Source of the DNA: an uncultured Prevotella sp.
GTDB taxonomy: Bacteria > Bacteroidota > Bacteroidia > Bacteroidales > Bacteroidaceae
Direction of reading: 5' to 3'
Length of the DNA: 51,267 nt
Assembly (NCBI GenBank): GCA_934254985.1
Contig: CAKQMS010000019.1
Location: forward strand, 1 to 51,267
The translations under genes and the position numbers were made by a program. The notes beneath the pieces are model-generated. The model made no database searches, was not told the DNA's origin, and was given only the letters and a program-made list of their open reading frames with translations. Every line of letters starts with the position of its first letter. The first letter of the stretch is position 1. Shown here piece after piece: positions 41,601 to 49,301 of the stretch.

Positions 41601-43414
41601 TGGTCTTTTACCTCAGGCTCTGGAATATAAGTAATGTATACACCTGTGGTATCGCTTTGGAACTTCACATCCAAGCGGAACTTCTCTTTCTCTACTGATG
41701 AAGCCAAGGCATACACGTTTTTCATCATCAAGTCCCAGTTGCCTTGATGAGGGTTGTTGCCTGTATTCTTCAGCGATTTCACAAACAGCGCCTTGCTAAC
41801 ATCTGTATTGTCTGATGCGAATTCGCCCACCTGGTATGTGTTGCCACCATAGGTATATTCGTAAGCCACAGCCAACACCTGGTCGGTGTTGAGAGTGGTC
41901 TTGAGCGAAACATAACCCAAGGCTGTATTTACGGTATATTCAGAGCTATTGAGCAATCGTGCGCTCTGCAGCTTTTCATAGTCGTTGCCACCAACAAAGC
42001 CGCTGATACCATCGAGCACAGTACTTGTCTGGTCGATGTCTCGTGCTGCAGCATAGGTTGTCACCATCTGCGAATATTCCGAGTTGGAATTATTCGATGG
42101 TATGCCGATACCTGTAGGTTGCCATAGGCTATTGCTTATCTTCGAAGCCTCGCCAAGGTCGGTGAGGGCGATGATGTTTCGGGTGTTGGTAGTGGTACCA
42201 GTCTTGTTTGTTACCCAAATCTCTACACGGTTGATGGTGACACCAGTAGTGAGGTTAGGCAATGTCTTCATAGCATCATCGTAGCGGTCGCGGAAATACT
42301 TGGCGAGGAAGAAGTGACGGTTTTCCTCATAGTCAGCCACGTTAATCTCGAAAGGAGTAAGCTGTACGCCACCCTTCGAAGATACACTCTTCGATGATGA
42401 TTTCTTCTGAGATACCACAGTCTGCAACTTCAGTTTACCAAACTGCATATCTGTGCGGATACCAAACAGCGAGCTGGCACCAGTAATGAGCGATGAATTG
42501 CTTGGGAACGACACATTACCAGCCTCTACGAGCTTGATGATCTCGTCTTCCTTACCGTCGTACTTCAACTTCATGTTCTGAGTATCGAAGTCGAAGGTGG
42601 CATCGGTGTTGTAGTTGAGGTTCATGTTAACCTTGTCGCCCACCTTACCATTCACATTGAGGTTTATCTTCTCGTCGAAGTCCATCGTAGTGGTCTTACG
42701 GTTGCGAATAGGCAACGAAGGGTTGTCGATGTTCTTCAATGTGGCACCAAACTTCAGTTCTGCCGTACCCTGAGTTTTAATGCGTACGCCGCCAGGGCCA
42801 AATATCTTCTCTGCAGGACCAAGATCGAAGTGCATATCCGAGAAGTCAAACTTCTCCTTACCTTTAGCCTTGAATATCTCGTCGTTCTTACCACGATAGA
42901 ATTGGTTGCGTGCCTGCTGCTCCGTCCATTTACGATACTCCTCTGGAGTCATCATTATTGGTGCATCCACCCATGTGCCAGCAATCTTGGTACCAACGAT
43001 ATAGCGGTCGATGGTATCGTTGTATTCCACATTATACTTGATATTCTCAGGGCGTTTCAAGTCGATAGCGCTATGCTCAAGGTCGCTCAATGAGATAGGC
43101 GTTGTGCGCTGAATGCGCCAACGAGGGTGGAGTAGGGAATCAGGTATGGAGTCGGTATCGATAATCAGTTCAGGCTTCTCGTCTTTTAAAGCCTTGCGAG
43201 CATTCGAAATGTTGCTTGATGCTCCATTCCTGTTAAGAGAATTCTGGCGTATATTTGCTAAGCGCTGATTATTGTTGATGCCAGTAAGGCCTTTCACCTG
43301 AGCGTTGCGTCGTGCAGGTATCACATTCTGGAATACAGACATGCCGAGGGCATAGCTTGCCACCGTGGCAACAAGCATAACGATAGTGATAGTCTTTTTC
43401 CTGAATGATTTCAT
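35660..43414 (-). CDS. sprA: Cell surface protein SprA/Sov, type 9 secretion translocon
   Basis: This 2584-residue outer-membrane protein matches SprA of Flavobacterium and Sov of Porphyromonas, the very large barrel that is the protein-conducting pore of the type 9 secretion system and is needed for export of CTD proteins and for gliding where present. It begins MKSFRKKTITIVMLVATVAS as a signal sequence. Long regions of alternating strands fit the giant barrel. Repeated SprA N-terminal-type units are suggested by RDRYDDAMKTLPNLTTGVTI and similar segments. At about residues 1945-2020 lies a Lys/Glu/Ala-rich charged stretch. It ends in DFGLSIKFSLTR, a typical outer-membrane C-terminal strand. 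It follows ruvA after 1 bp. Confidence 0.93.
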   Translation of the reverse strand: MKSFRKKTITIVMLVATVASYALGMSVFQNVIPARRNAQVKGLTGINNNQRLANIRQNSLNRNGASSNISNARKALKDEKPELIIDTDSIPDSLLHPRWRIQRTTPISLSDLEHSAIDLKRPENIKYNVEYNDTIDRYIVGTKIAGTWVDAPIMMTPEEYRKWTEQQARNQFYRGKNDEIFKAKGKEKFDFSDMHFDLGPAEKIFGPGGVRIKTQGTAELKFGATLKNIDNPSLPIRNRKTTTMDFDEKINLNVNGKVGDKVNMNLNYNTDATFDFDTQNMKLKYDGKEDEIIKLVEAGNVSFPSNSSLITGASSLFGIRTDMQFGKLKLQTVVSQKKSSSKSVSSKGGVQLTPFEINVADYEENRHFFLAKYFRDRYDDAMKTLPNLTTGVTINRVEIWVTNKTGTTTNTRNIIALTDLGEASKISNSLWQPTGIGIPSNNSNSEYSQMVTTYAAARDIDQTSTVLDGISGFVGGNDYEKLQSARLLNSSEYTVNTALGYVSLKTTLNTDQVLAVAYEYTYGGNTYQVGEFASDNTDVSKALFVKSLKNTGNNPHQGNWDLMMKNVYALASSVEKEKFRLDVKFQSDTTGVYITYIPEPEVKDQTLIKVLGADRLDNNNKAHSNGYFDYVEGYTVSNGRVFFPAAEPFGSYLKNYLVAKGVASAKADKYAFTELYDSTKTMARQIAEKNKYVLMGQYRGTSSNVISLGAMNVPQGSVVVTAGGVTLTEGSDYTVDYNAGEVRILNQSIIDAGTSVNVSLESQSDFSQERKTMFGINWEYDFSKNFQLSGTLQHLSEQALTTKVAMGNEPLNNTIFGLNLNWKTESQWLTNMLDKLPGLHLTQPSTISFTGEFAKLFAGQSHGTQDNASYIDDFENNTTKIDVSTPTSWILSSVPSMFSESSDKTTLTSGFRRSQMAWYTIDPLFTRRSSSLTPAHIKSDLDQLSNHYVREIYVRELYPNRDQSSYSGATATLPILNIAYYPNERGPYNFSTNVDNNGQLLNPTTHWGGMMRKLDTNDFEQANIEYLEFWLMDPFIYSNEQSNANEYGGDFYINLGEVSEDILRDGKKFYESGMPVDGSNNFTFTQWGKIPTQSTVTYAFATTKGSRALQDVGYNGLNDDEERAFEAYQQFLTEMQGKVNAAVWDSIYNDPANDNYHYYRGRDYDQMKASILRRYKYINNPQGNSPDSDNRTENYDTSYKTTPDVEDINQDYTLNEYEKYYQYHVSIRPQDLVVGKNNIVDKRVYNAPLRNGNKGIATWYQFRIPLKEYTDKVGAINDLTSIRFMRMFLTGFQHPIVLRFGSLDLVRGEWRVYEQTLDNSTSGSGTLTTAAVNIEENNDKTPVNYVMPPGIRREQDPTQPQLTEANEQALSMTLTNLSSNEAKCIYKNATYDLRQYRRMQMFVHANALEHDVTNLGDDQLAVFVRLGSDYKSNYYEYEVPLKLTAPGIIYDKYSTRDCMAVWPEENMVDIPLNLFTQIKKERNKAKANGLASYNHAYTAYDSSRPKNKITVMGNPTLGEVKTIVIGVRNLTSSTKSGEVWVNEMRLKEYENSGGWAAQGNLNMQLSDFGTVNVQGRYVSQGFGGLEQGVAERTTDNTGNYTITTNFDLGKFFPDKAKVSVPLYYSITKEKVSPKFNPLDSDMLLDDALESAGSKQERDSIESIAVTKTTQTNFSLSNVKVGIQTKRHPMPYDPANFSFSYSHSHNHTTGETTVYENEDNWRGAMNYAWTPVFKAWEPFKKMKSKSKYLDILKKFGLNWLPQNVGFNTEITRNYYELQERDMESTEGNKLPLTFNEQFLWNRDFSLRWDLTKNLHANFQSATRAEIEEPYTPINKDLYPDRYQAWKDSVKTSIKNFGKPLSYNQTFQASYQLPLNLIPIFNWVNADASYNATYQWMRGSDLEDGTSLGNTISSNRNFNINSTLNLEKLYNQVPFLKAVNDKFNKEPSRSELNRRRQDMQKKKEAEKRKKAEEAKKKAEEAAKGEGDKADNKAGADKKISDKDNKKAQAQKAKLPKNSKTYEKEVTLKPDTTFTLQHGKNTKRLIVTAKTEDGKKYELKFKKLDGNKILIKNHVDSAMKIKVSVTPKEPLDDKGWYKTAQIVARTLMMVRSVGISYRNQYSMALPGFMPNVGDAFGQTKATSVMSPGLDFAFGLIDDSYIDKARENNWLLMSDSIATPATTSCTEDLQLKFTLEPVKNLKIDLNASRTRNKAKSIQYMYQGNPTTESGSLTMTTMSLKSAFEGVGNANNGYHSSSFETFVNSLPTFQKLVEARYQGVVYPNGTTLAGKKFDAANGGVNLYSGDVMIPAFLAAYTSMPGKSLDIFPSLSRLLPNWTVRYSGLSKLPWFSNHFKSVNINHSYKSIFAIGSYSSYSTFMEVMGDNIGFINDATTGNPVPSSMFNVSTVSINEAFSPLLGIDVTLHNNLTCKVEYRTTRVLSLSMTSVQINEATSHDWVIGAGYKLNNFNMFGGRNHRAVKGNRRGDQDDNKQSKTSQRNRGVNHNLNLRLDLSLRNQATIIRDIASLTSSASNGNKAFKLSFSADYTLSRLLTMSFYYDRQTNTPLLSSSSYPTTTQDFGLSIKFSLTR

Positions 43415-43415
43415 G

Positions 43416-44033
43416 CTATTTTATTCTCTTCAAAGCCTCTTTAACAACCAATTCTACTGCCATTGTTGGATTCTCGGTCAGAATCTGCTGAACCACCTTG
43501 CTACTTGGAGCAGGCGAGAAGCCAAGCATGGTGAGTGCGCCAACAGCCTCGTCTCTAACTCCCATATCGAAAGTAGGAGCCTTTGATGTGCCGCCAGCAT
43601 GCAATTCGTCGGTGATACCACTCGACATCACCTTGTCTTTCAAGTCTACGATGATGCGTTGTGCTGTCTTCAGTCCAATACCTTTCACACCTTTGAGCAA
43701 TCGCTCGTCGCCATTAGCAATGGCGTTGCAAATCTCGCTTGGCGAAAGGCTTGAGAGTATCATCCTTGCTGTGTTGCCACCCACACCACTCACCGTGATG
43801 AGCAGTCGGTATAGGTCGCGCTCTTGCTTTGAAGCGAAACCGAAAAGGGTATAGGAATCGTCGCGTCCGCCTGTCTGCAGCGCTTCGTGTACATACAGTT
43901 TAACTTCTTTCTTGCCCTGTATGCCAGTATAAGTGTTGAGCGAAATGTTGAGCGCATAACCTACACCTGCTGCTTCTACTACAGCCATGGCAGGAGTGAG
44001 CTCAGTCAGTTCACCTCTAATATATTCAATCAT
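43416..44033 (-). CDS. ruvA: Holliday junction branch migration protein RuvA
   Basis: This 205-residue protein binds four-way DNA junctions and recruits the RuvB motor. It has the OB-fold N-terminus ([20 protein letters not shown]) and helix-hairpin-helix motifs, [20 protein letters not shown] and [20 protein letters not shown] linker and a C-terminal RuvB-binding domain ([13 protein letters not shown]) follow. Neither ruvB nor ruvC is nearby. The stop is 1 bp from the sprA start, so the two are probably one transcript. No clear TAnnTTTG motif was found upstream. Confidence 0.95.
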   Translation of the reverse strand: MIEYIRGELTELTPAMAVVEAAGVGYALNISLNTYTGIQGKKEVKLYVHEALQTGGRDDSYTLFGFASKQERDLYRLLITVSGVGGNTARMILSSLSPSEICNAIANGDERLLKGVKGIGLKTAQRIIVDLKDKVMSSGITDELHAGGTSKAPTFDMGVRDEAVGALTMLGFSPAPSSKVVQQILTENPTMAVELVVKEALKRIK

Positions 44034-44189
44034 TTATCCTTAGTTTTATGTATATATACATCTTTAATAACGCACGCATGGGGACTTTTATTGTATAGCA
44101 ATGTTGAAATGTATTATATAATTAGCAGGTATATTATGAAAATATACAAAAAAATACGTCTTTTTGATAGTTGTTTCACAAGAAAAGTG

Positions 44190-44197
44190 TAATTTTG
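44190..44197 (+). promoter_or_regulatory. -7 promoter motif for ddh
   Basis: TAATTTTG then TAC lies 68 bp before the ddh ATG. Confidence 0.6.
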
Positions 44198-44265
44198 TAC
44201 GCTCTTAGGTTGTAAGGGCGAATAAAAGGCAAAAAACAACCAACCAAACATAAATACATTAAAAC

Positions 44266-45165
44266 ATGAAAAAGATTAGAGCTGCCGTAGTTGGCTATGG
44301 CAACATTGGAAAGTTCAGCGTTCAGGCTCTTGAGGCTGCACCTGATTTTGAAATTGCTGGCGTCGTTCGTCGTCAGGGCGATAAGAATAAGCCACAGGAG
44401 TTGGCACAGTATGAGGTAGTTGATGATATCAAGAAGTTGAAGGATGTAGACGTTGCTATCCTCGCTACTCCTACTCGTAGCTGCCCAGAATATGCAAAGG
44501 CTATCACAGCCATGGGTATCAACACCGTTGATAGCTTCGATATCCACACTTCTATCCTCGACTATCGCACAGAGATGATGCCTATCAATAAAGAGACAAA
44601 TACCGTGAGCGTAATCTCGGCAGGATGGGATCCAGGAAGCGACTCTATAGTTCGTATCCTCATGCAGAGCCTTGCTCCTAAGGGATTGACCTACACCAAC
44701 TTCGGTCCTGGTATGTCTATGGGTCACTCTGTTTGCGTAAGGAGCAAGAAGGGTGTTAAGAATGCTCTCTCTATGACTATTCCTTTGGGCGAGGGTATTC
44801 ATCGCCGTATGGTATATGTAGAGCTTGAGGAGGGTGCTTCGCTCGAAGAGGTGACAGCAGAAATCAAAGCCGACCCTTACTTCTCACACGATGAGACTCA
44901 TGTGTTTGCAGTAGCTTCTGTCGACGATGTTCAGGATATGGGCCATGGTGTTCACCTCGTACGCAAGGGTGTGAGCGGTCAGACTCAGAACCAGCGCTTC
45001 GAGTTTAATATGAGCATCAACAACCCTGCTTTGACAGCACAGGTATTGGTAAATGTAGCTCGTGCCTCTATGCGTTTGCAGCCTGGATGCTATACTATGC
45101 CTGAGATTCCTGTCATCGACATGCTCCCAGGTACTCGCGAGGAAATCGTGGCTACATTGGTATAA
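44266..45165 (+). CDS. ddh: meso-diaminopimelate D-dehydrogenase
   Basis: This 299-residue enzyme makes meso-diaminopimelate from tetrahydrodipicolinate in one reductive amination step with NADPH, for lysine and peptidoglycan synthesis. Landmarks are the Rossmann motif AAVVGYGNIGKFSVQALEAA, LATPTRSCPEYA, VDSFDIH, ISAGWDPGSDSIVR and FGPGMSMGHS. The C-terminus has LQPGCYTMPEIPVIDMLPGT. The length and motifs are standard. It is monocistronic, followed by a palindromic repeat element and a strong terminator. Confidence 0.95.
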   Translation: MKKIRAAVVGYGNIGKFSVQALEAAPDFEIAGVVRRQGDKNKPQELAQYEVVDDIKKLKDVDVAILATPTRSCPEYAKAITAMGINTVDSFDIHTSILDYRTEMMPINKETNTVSVISAGWDPGSDSIVRILMQSLAPKGLTYTNFGPGMSMGHSVCVRSKKGVKNALSMTIPLGEGIHRRMVYVELEEGASLEEVTAEIKADPYFSHDETHVFAVASVDDVQDMGHGVHLVRKGVSGQTQNQRFEFNMSINNPALTAQVLVNVARASMRLQPGCYTMPEIPVIDMLPGTREEIVATLV

Positions 45166-45185
45166 TCCCCTTAACGATTTATATT

Positions 45186-45287
45186 AGAACACGAATCTTG
45201 CGAATCAAACGAATTTAAAAACAAGCAAGAAACGCAAGTTGCAGAGCCCAGAGGGCTCATTCGTGGTATTCGAAATATTTGTGTTCT
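45186..45287. repeat. 29-bp imperfect inverted repeats (CGAAT words) around a hairpin
   Basis: The arms 45186-45214 and 45259-45287 match at 23 of 29 positions when inverted. The arms repeat the word CGAAT. The core carries GAGCCCagaGGGCTC (45244-45258). It lies just after the ddh stop and before the terminator at 45308. Confidence 0.8.
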
Positions 45288-45307
45288 TCCAAACTCAAAT
45301 TAAATAA

Positions 45308-45357
45308 AAACTCCCGCTAAGATGCTTGCGATATTTCGCTTGCCTTAGCGGGAGTTT
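45308..45357. terminator. Strong bidirectional terminator between ddh and nadB
   Basis: AAACTCCCGCTAAG (45308-45321) and its exact complement (45344-45357) form a 14-bp stem with a further small GCGA/TCGC hairpin in the loop. A-rich and T-rich flanks suit termination from both convergent genes. Confidence 0.85.
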
Positions 45358-45378
45358 CATGTTTATAAATGATATTGC

Positions 45379-46977
45379 TTATTTTTCTTTCTTGTCAGTA
45401 TACGCATGCTTTGGATAGTCGATGGTATAGTGTAGACCACGACTCTCTTTGCGCTCGATAGCCATACGAGTGATAAGATAACCTGTGTTTATCATGTTGC
45501 GAAGCTCGCAAAGCTCCTTAGTAATCTTTACACGTTTAAAGAGGTTTTCGGTCTCTTCGTATAGCAAGTCGAGGCGATCCCATGCACGCTTCAGTCTGAG
45601 GTCTGAACGCACGATGCCTACATAGTTGCTCATTATCTCGCCCACTTCCTTTACGCTCTGTGTTATCAACACCTTCTCTTCGTTGGTAAGTGTGCCTGTA
45701 TCGTTCCACTCTGGCACTTTCTCATTGAAGTCGTATTCGTCAACATGCTGCAACGAGTGTTTAGCTGCTGCATCAGCATATACCACAGCTTCTATCAACG
45801 AGTTGGAAGCCAAACGGTTGCCACCATGCAATCCTGTGCACGAACATTCGCCAAGAGCATACAAGCGGTCGATACTTGATAGTCCGTTGAGGTCTACCTT
45901 TATACCGCCACACATATAATGGGCTGCAGGGCGAACAGGAATATATTCCTTGGTGATATCGATGCCTATCGACAAACATTTAGCATAGATATTTGGGAAA
46001 TGAGCCTTTGTCTGCTCAGGGTCTTTGTGGGTTACGTCGAGACAAACATGGTCTAAACCATGTATCTTCATCTCTTTATCTATGGCACGTGCCACGATGT
46101 CGCGTGGTGCCAACGATAGGCGCTCGTCGTATTTCTCCATAAACGACTGTCCGTTAGGCAATCGCAATATGCCACCATAACCACGCATTGCCTCGGTGAT
46201 GAGGTATGCAGGATGGGTTTCGCCTGGATGATAAAGGGCTGTAGGGTGGAACTGTACAAACTCCATGTCCTGTACGGTTCCCTTTGCACGGTATACCATA
46301 GCCTCGCCATCGCCTGTAGCGATAACAGGGTTTGTCGTGGTCTGATAAACAGCTCCGCAACCACCGGTACACATCACGGTAACCTTACTCAAATAAGTGT
46401 CAACCTTCTGAGTGTCAGGGTTGAGGATGTAAGCTCCATAGCAATTAATATATGGAGTGCGACGAGTAACGCGTGCGCCAAGGTGATGCTGAGTGATAAT
46501 CTCTACTGCAAAATGGTTTTCCTTGATTTCAATATCAGGATTGTTCTTCACAGCCTCCATGAGTCCACGCTGAATTTCAGCTCCTGTGTCGTCGGCATGA
46601 TGAAGAATACGGAACTCGGAATGTCCGCCCTCGCGATGAAGGTCGAAAGAGCCATCTTCCTTGCGGTCGAAGTTTACGCCCCAGCTCACTAATTCCTTTA
46701 TCTGGCTTGGACCATTCTTCACAACCTGTTCCACAGCTTTGCGGTCGCTAATCCAGTCGCCCGCTATCATTGTGTCTTCGATGTGCTTATCGAAATTGTC
46801 TACTTCAAGGTTTGTTACCGAAGCCACACCTCCTTGCGCAAACTTGGTGTTTGCTTCGTCGAGTGATGTCTTGCAGATTATGCAGACCTTACCTTTCTTT
46901 GCTTTTGCTACTTTCAAAGCGTAGCTCATACCGGCTATTCCTGATCCGATGATGAGAAAATCATACTTGTATACCAT
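45379..46977 (-). CDS. nadB: L-aspartate oxidase
   Basis: This 532-residue flavoprotein oxidises L-aspartate to iminoaspartate, the first step of NAD synthesis from aspartate; NadA and NadC are not in this window. The FAD fold is at YDFLIIGSGIAGMSYAL. Substrate and active-site segments follow as FAQGGVASV, HREGGHSEFRILHHADDTGA, MEFVQFHPTAL and RPAAHYMCGGIKVDLNG, then GLHGGNRLASNSLIEAVVYA. The helical C-terminal domain ends near ESRGLHYTIDYP. The start at 46977 is used because a TAcTTTTG promoter overlaps the longer frame's start at 47016. Confidence 0.94.
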   Translation of the reverse strand: MVYKYDFLIIGSGIAGMSYALKVAKAKKGKVCIICKTSLDEANTKFAQGGVASVTNLEVDNFDKHIEDTMIAGDWISDRKAVEQVVKNGPSQIKELVSWGVNFDRKEDGSFDLHREGGHSEFRILHHADDTGAEIQRGLMEAVKNNPDIEIKENHFAVEIITQHHLGARVTRRTPYINCYGAYILNPDTQKVDTYLSKVTVMCTGGCGAVYQTTTNPVIATGDGEAMVYRAKGTVQDMEFVQFHPTALYHPGETHPAYLITEAMRGYGGILRLPNGQSFMEKYDERLSLAPRDIVARAIDKEMKIHGLDHVCLDVTHKDPEQTKAHFPNIYAKCLSIGIDITKEYIPVRPAAHYMCGGIKVDLNGLSSIDRLYALGECSCTGLHGGNRLASNSLIEAVVYADAAAKHSLQHVDEYDFNEKVPEWNDTGTLTNEEKVLITQSVKEVGEIMSNYVGIVRSDLRLKRAWDRLDLLYEETENLFKRVKITKELCELRNMINTGYLITRMAIERKESRGLHYTIDYPKHAYTDKKEK

Positions 46978-47013
46978 GTTTCCTATTATTGGAAAATATT
47001 CTTTATGATGTTG

Positions 47014-47021
47014 CAAAAGTA
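47014..47021 (-). promoter_or_regulatory. -7 promoter motif for nadB
   Basis: TACTTTTG then CA on the minus strand lies 36 bp before the ATG at 46977. Confidence 0.6.
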
Positions 47022-47064
47022 CGAATAAATCTTAATATACGTATCATAAACAAACTTTTTTTGC

Positions 47065-47072
47065 TAATTTTG
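47065..47072 (+). promoter_or_regulatory. -7 promoter motif for dacB
   Basis: TAATTTTG then CA lies 20 bp before the ATG at 47093. Confidence 0.65.
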
Positions 47073-47092
47073 CAATCCAAAGTAATAAAGCA

Positions 47093-48403
47093 ATGAACAT
47101 TAAGACATTATATATATGTATCGCCATCTTGATGATGGCGATTTCTGCACATGCTCAAGACGTAGAAACAATCTTCGACGAAGATACTGTAGCCGTTGAT
47201 TCAGCCTTGATAGATTCTATAGCCCACGACTCCATAGCCGCTAAAACTATAGAACTGCCATGGCCGCAAAGTCTGGTGGCAACGCTCGACGACCTTGTGA
47301 AGTCTGATATCTCGCAAACCAGCCAGATTGGTCTTATGGTCTACGATTTGGATGCCGACTCGGCTATATATTGCCACAACGAGTTGCAGACCATGCGCCC
47401 TGCCAGCACCATGAAGGTTATCACAGCCATTGCGGCGCTCGACAAACTTGGTGGTAGCTATCAGTTTAAGACCGACCTTTGTTATACTGGCGAGATTAAA
47501 GGTCATGTGCTGCATGGCGACATCTATTGTGTAGGTGGCTTCGACCCTAAGTTTAATGTCGACGACCTCAACGCCTTTGTCGAAGGTGTGCGCCGAATGG
47601 GTATCGATACCATTATGGGAAACATCTATGCCGATAAGAGCATGAAGGATACTGCCCGACTTGGCGAAGGTTGGTGTTGGGATGATGACAATCCTTGTCT
47701 GTCGCCATTGCTCATCGGACGTAAAGACAATTTTATAGATAGATTCGCTCAAAAGCTTGTCGACGAGGGTGTTGTCATCATCGACAAAGACAGCGTAAAC
47801 TGTGCCTTCCGCTTCATGAATAGCCATGGCAACTTCGTGCGCCGTAAGCCACAAGGCACATATTCTATCACTTCGCGTTTCCACACCATCGAACAGGTGA
47901 TGATGAAAATGCTCAAAGAGAGCGACAACCTTTATGCAGAGTCTATGTTCTATCAGCTTGCTGCATCTACAGGTGCTCGACCAGCCACAGCCAAGAATGC
48001 TCGTGCCATAATCAATAATCTGATAACAAAGATTGGTCTCAACCCTAAGCGCTACAATATTGCTGATGGTTCAGGACTATCATTATATAATTATGTGTCG
48101 CCGATGCTTGAGGTGATGTTCCTCAGATATGCTTATCGCAACGAGAATATCTATCCGCATTTGCTCCATGCCTTGCCTATAGCAGGCTTTGATGGAACTC
48201 TGAAATCGCGCATGAAGCATACCGATGCCTTCGAGAATGTGAGGGCAAAGACGGGTACCGTGACATGCGTAAGCTCGTTGGCAGGATATTGCACAGCCCA
48301 GAATGGTCATCGCCTCTGCTTCTCTATCATCAATCAGGGTGTTATCCATTCATCCAACGCCCGCCATTTCCAAGATAGAGTGTGCAATGCCATGTGTCAG
48401 TAG
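47093..48403 (+). CDS. dacB: D-alanyl-D-alanine carboxypeptidase/endopeptidase (PBP4, S13)
   Basis: This 436-residue exported penicillin-binding protein has a signal peptide (MNIKTLYICIAILMMAISAHA). The three active-site motifs are present: SxxK as Ser105-Thr-Met-Lys108, SxN as Ser277-Asp-Asn279, and Lys386-Thr-Gly. Between the first two motifs lies the S13-specific insert (about 120-260, with GGFDPKF and GNIYADKS). It trims or opens peptidoglycan cross-links in the periplasm. It is monocistronic and converges on the HigA gene, with a shared hairpin between the stops. Confidence 0.92.
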   Translation: MNIKTLYICIAILMMAISAHAQDVETIFDEDTVAVDSALIDSIAHDSIAAKTIELPWPQSLVATLDDLVKSDISQTSQIGLMVYDLDADSAIYCHNELQTMRPASTMKVITAIAALDKLGGSYQFKTDLCYTGEIKGHVLHGDIYCVGGFDPKFNVDDLNAFVEGVRRMGIDTIMGNIYADKSMKDTARLGEGWCWDDDNPCLSPLLIGRKDNFIDRFAQKLVDEGVVIIDKDSVNCAFRFMNSHGNFVRRKPQGTYSITSRFHTIEQVMMKMLKESDNLYAESMFYQLAASTGARPATAKNARAIINNLITKIGLNPKRYNIADGSGLSLYNYVSPMLEVMFLRYAYRNENIYPHLLHALPIAGFDGTLKSRMKHTDAFENVRAKTGTVTCVSSLAGYCTAQNGHRLCFSIINQGVIHSSNARHFQDRVCNAMCQ

Positions 48404-48435
48404 ATGGGAAGAATATCATGATTGTCTATATAATA

Positions 48436-48468
48436 AAAAATGCGTTCACATTGCGTGAACGCATTTTT
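48436..48468. terminator. Bidirectional terminator between dacB and higA-like gene
   Basis: AAAAATGCGTTCAC (48436-48449) pairs exactly with 48455-48468 around a 5-nt loop, and T-rich ends are present in both directions. Confidence 0.85.
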
Positions 48469-48472
48469 GTTT

Positions 48473-48784
48473 TTAAAGCATAGCTGCAACTCTGCGAATC
48501 TGCTTTAGCTTTTCTTTCAAAGCATTATCTTTTTGAGCTGTATGCATATTATATCCCATCTGCAATTTTAGTAGGGAATCAGCTGGAATATCTAAAGCTG
48601 CCTCAAACATCAAAGCAGAAGTAGTGGTAACAGGACGTTTGCCATTCAGTATTTCGTTTAGTACGGAATATCCCATACCAATGCTTTCAGCAAATTTTCT
48701 TTGCGAAATGCCACGCGCTTCTAATTCATCTTTCAGCACCTCACCAGGGTGGGTTGCGTAAAAACCAAAACCTAAATTTGACAT
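48473..48784 (-). CDS. HigA family HTH antitoxin, apparently without a toxin
   Basis: This 103-residue protein has the HigA/VapA signature HPGEVLKDELEARGISQRKF (residues 12-31) and an XRE-type helix-turn-helix continuing through SIGMGYSVLNEILNGKRPVT. The C-terminal helix is basic (KEKLKQIRRVAAML). HigA proteins neutralise the mRNA interferase HigB and repress their own operon. HigB normally sits directly upstream, but no RelE-like frame is found there, and the promoter motif (48844) lies directly before this gene. It may be an orphan regulator or a relic of a lost module. Confidence 0.85.
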   Translation of the reverse strand: MSNLGFGFYATHPGEVLKDELEARGISQRKFAESIGMGYSVLNEILNGKRPVTTTSALMFEAALDIPADSLLKLQMGYNMHTAQKDNALKEKLKQIRRVAAML

Positions 48785-48843
48785 AATGCTATTTTTATTT
48801 ATAATGGTTTGATAATTCTAATATATTGCATATATCTATGTTG

Positions 48844-48851
48844 CAAAGCTA
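48844..48851 (-). promoter_or_regulatory. -7 promoter motif for the higA-like gene
   Basis: TAGCTTTG then CA on the minus strand lies 59 bp before the ATG at 48784. Confidence 0.6.
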
Positions 48852-48866
48852 CAACTATTTTTTATA

Positions 48867-48883
48867 TTCACAAATTTTGTGAA
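48867..48883. promoter_or_regulatory. 17-bp palindrome upstream of -7 motif, candidate HigA operator
   Basis: TTCACAAATTTTGTGAA has perfect 8-bp arms around a central T. It lies 15 bp upstream of the -7 motif, so it would cover the -33 region. Self-repression by the HigA-like protein is inferred. Confidence 0.6.
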
Positions 48884-48966
48884 CGGTATTTTTGAATATT
48901 ACATATAGAGACTGCTAAGAATTGTTACATATATGGGATAGCTAAGACTTGCCTGGAAGGCAATAC

Positions 48967-49052
48967 ACATCGGCTTGCCGATGTTGGTAACCGGGGGCAA
49001 GCGCAGCGTAGCCCTCGGTAAGGAAAGTAAGTAGACAATAGCCTGGAGGGCT
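48967..49052. repeat. REP-like element with three hairpins
   Basis: ACATCGGCttGCCGATGT (48967-48984) is a perfect 8-bp hairpin. ACCGGGGGC (48990-48998) pairs with GCCCTCGGT (49011-49019). AGCCtggaGGGCT follows at about 49040-49052. The block is GC-richer than its AT-rich surroundings. It differs in sequence from the four REP-like copies elsewhere in the window. The 61-codon frame over it on the minus strand is not considered a gene. Confidence 0.7.
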
Positions 49053-49173
49053 TTACCTCTGCATTCAAATCTATCAATCATCAACTCTCTTAATCTGAGG
49101 TTGTTTTAGTTGTATGGGTTGTATTTGTTGTTTCCTTTTTTGCGTAAAGGTAAAGAGACTGTATTGTTAAATC

Positions 49174-49289
49174 TTGGAAAAACGGACAAAAATATATGCA
49201 AATGCCTTGGAAAAACGGACAAAGTGTAGTATATTTGCCATGGAAAAACGGACAAAACACCTCCGCTTTATATTGGAAAAGAGGACAAA
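49174..49289. repeat. 33-bp tandem array A (TTGGAAAAACGGACAAA, 4 copies)
   Basis: TTGGAAAAACGGACAAA or a close variant starts at 49174, 49207, 49240 and 49273, a period of exactly 33 bp. The spacers differ. The third copy follows a TATATTTG motif and begins with ATGG. On the plus strand the array is an open frame encoding (L/M)EKRTK every 11 residues. Confidence 0.9.
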
Positions 49290-49301
49290 GAGATATTAAA
49301 A

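Noticed and set aside
44176..44802. 208-codon minus-strand frame over ddh
   Set aside because: Antisense shadow of ddh, which has complete family motifs.
48899..49084. 61-codon minus-strand frame
   Set aside because: It covers the palindromic REP-like element; composition follows the hairpins and no family is recognisable. It is also not a HigB toxin.
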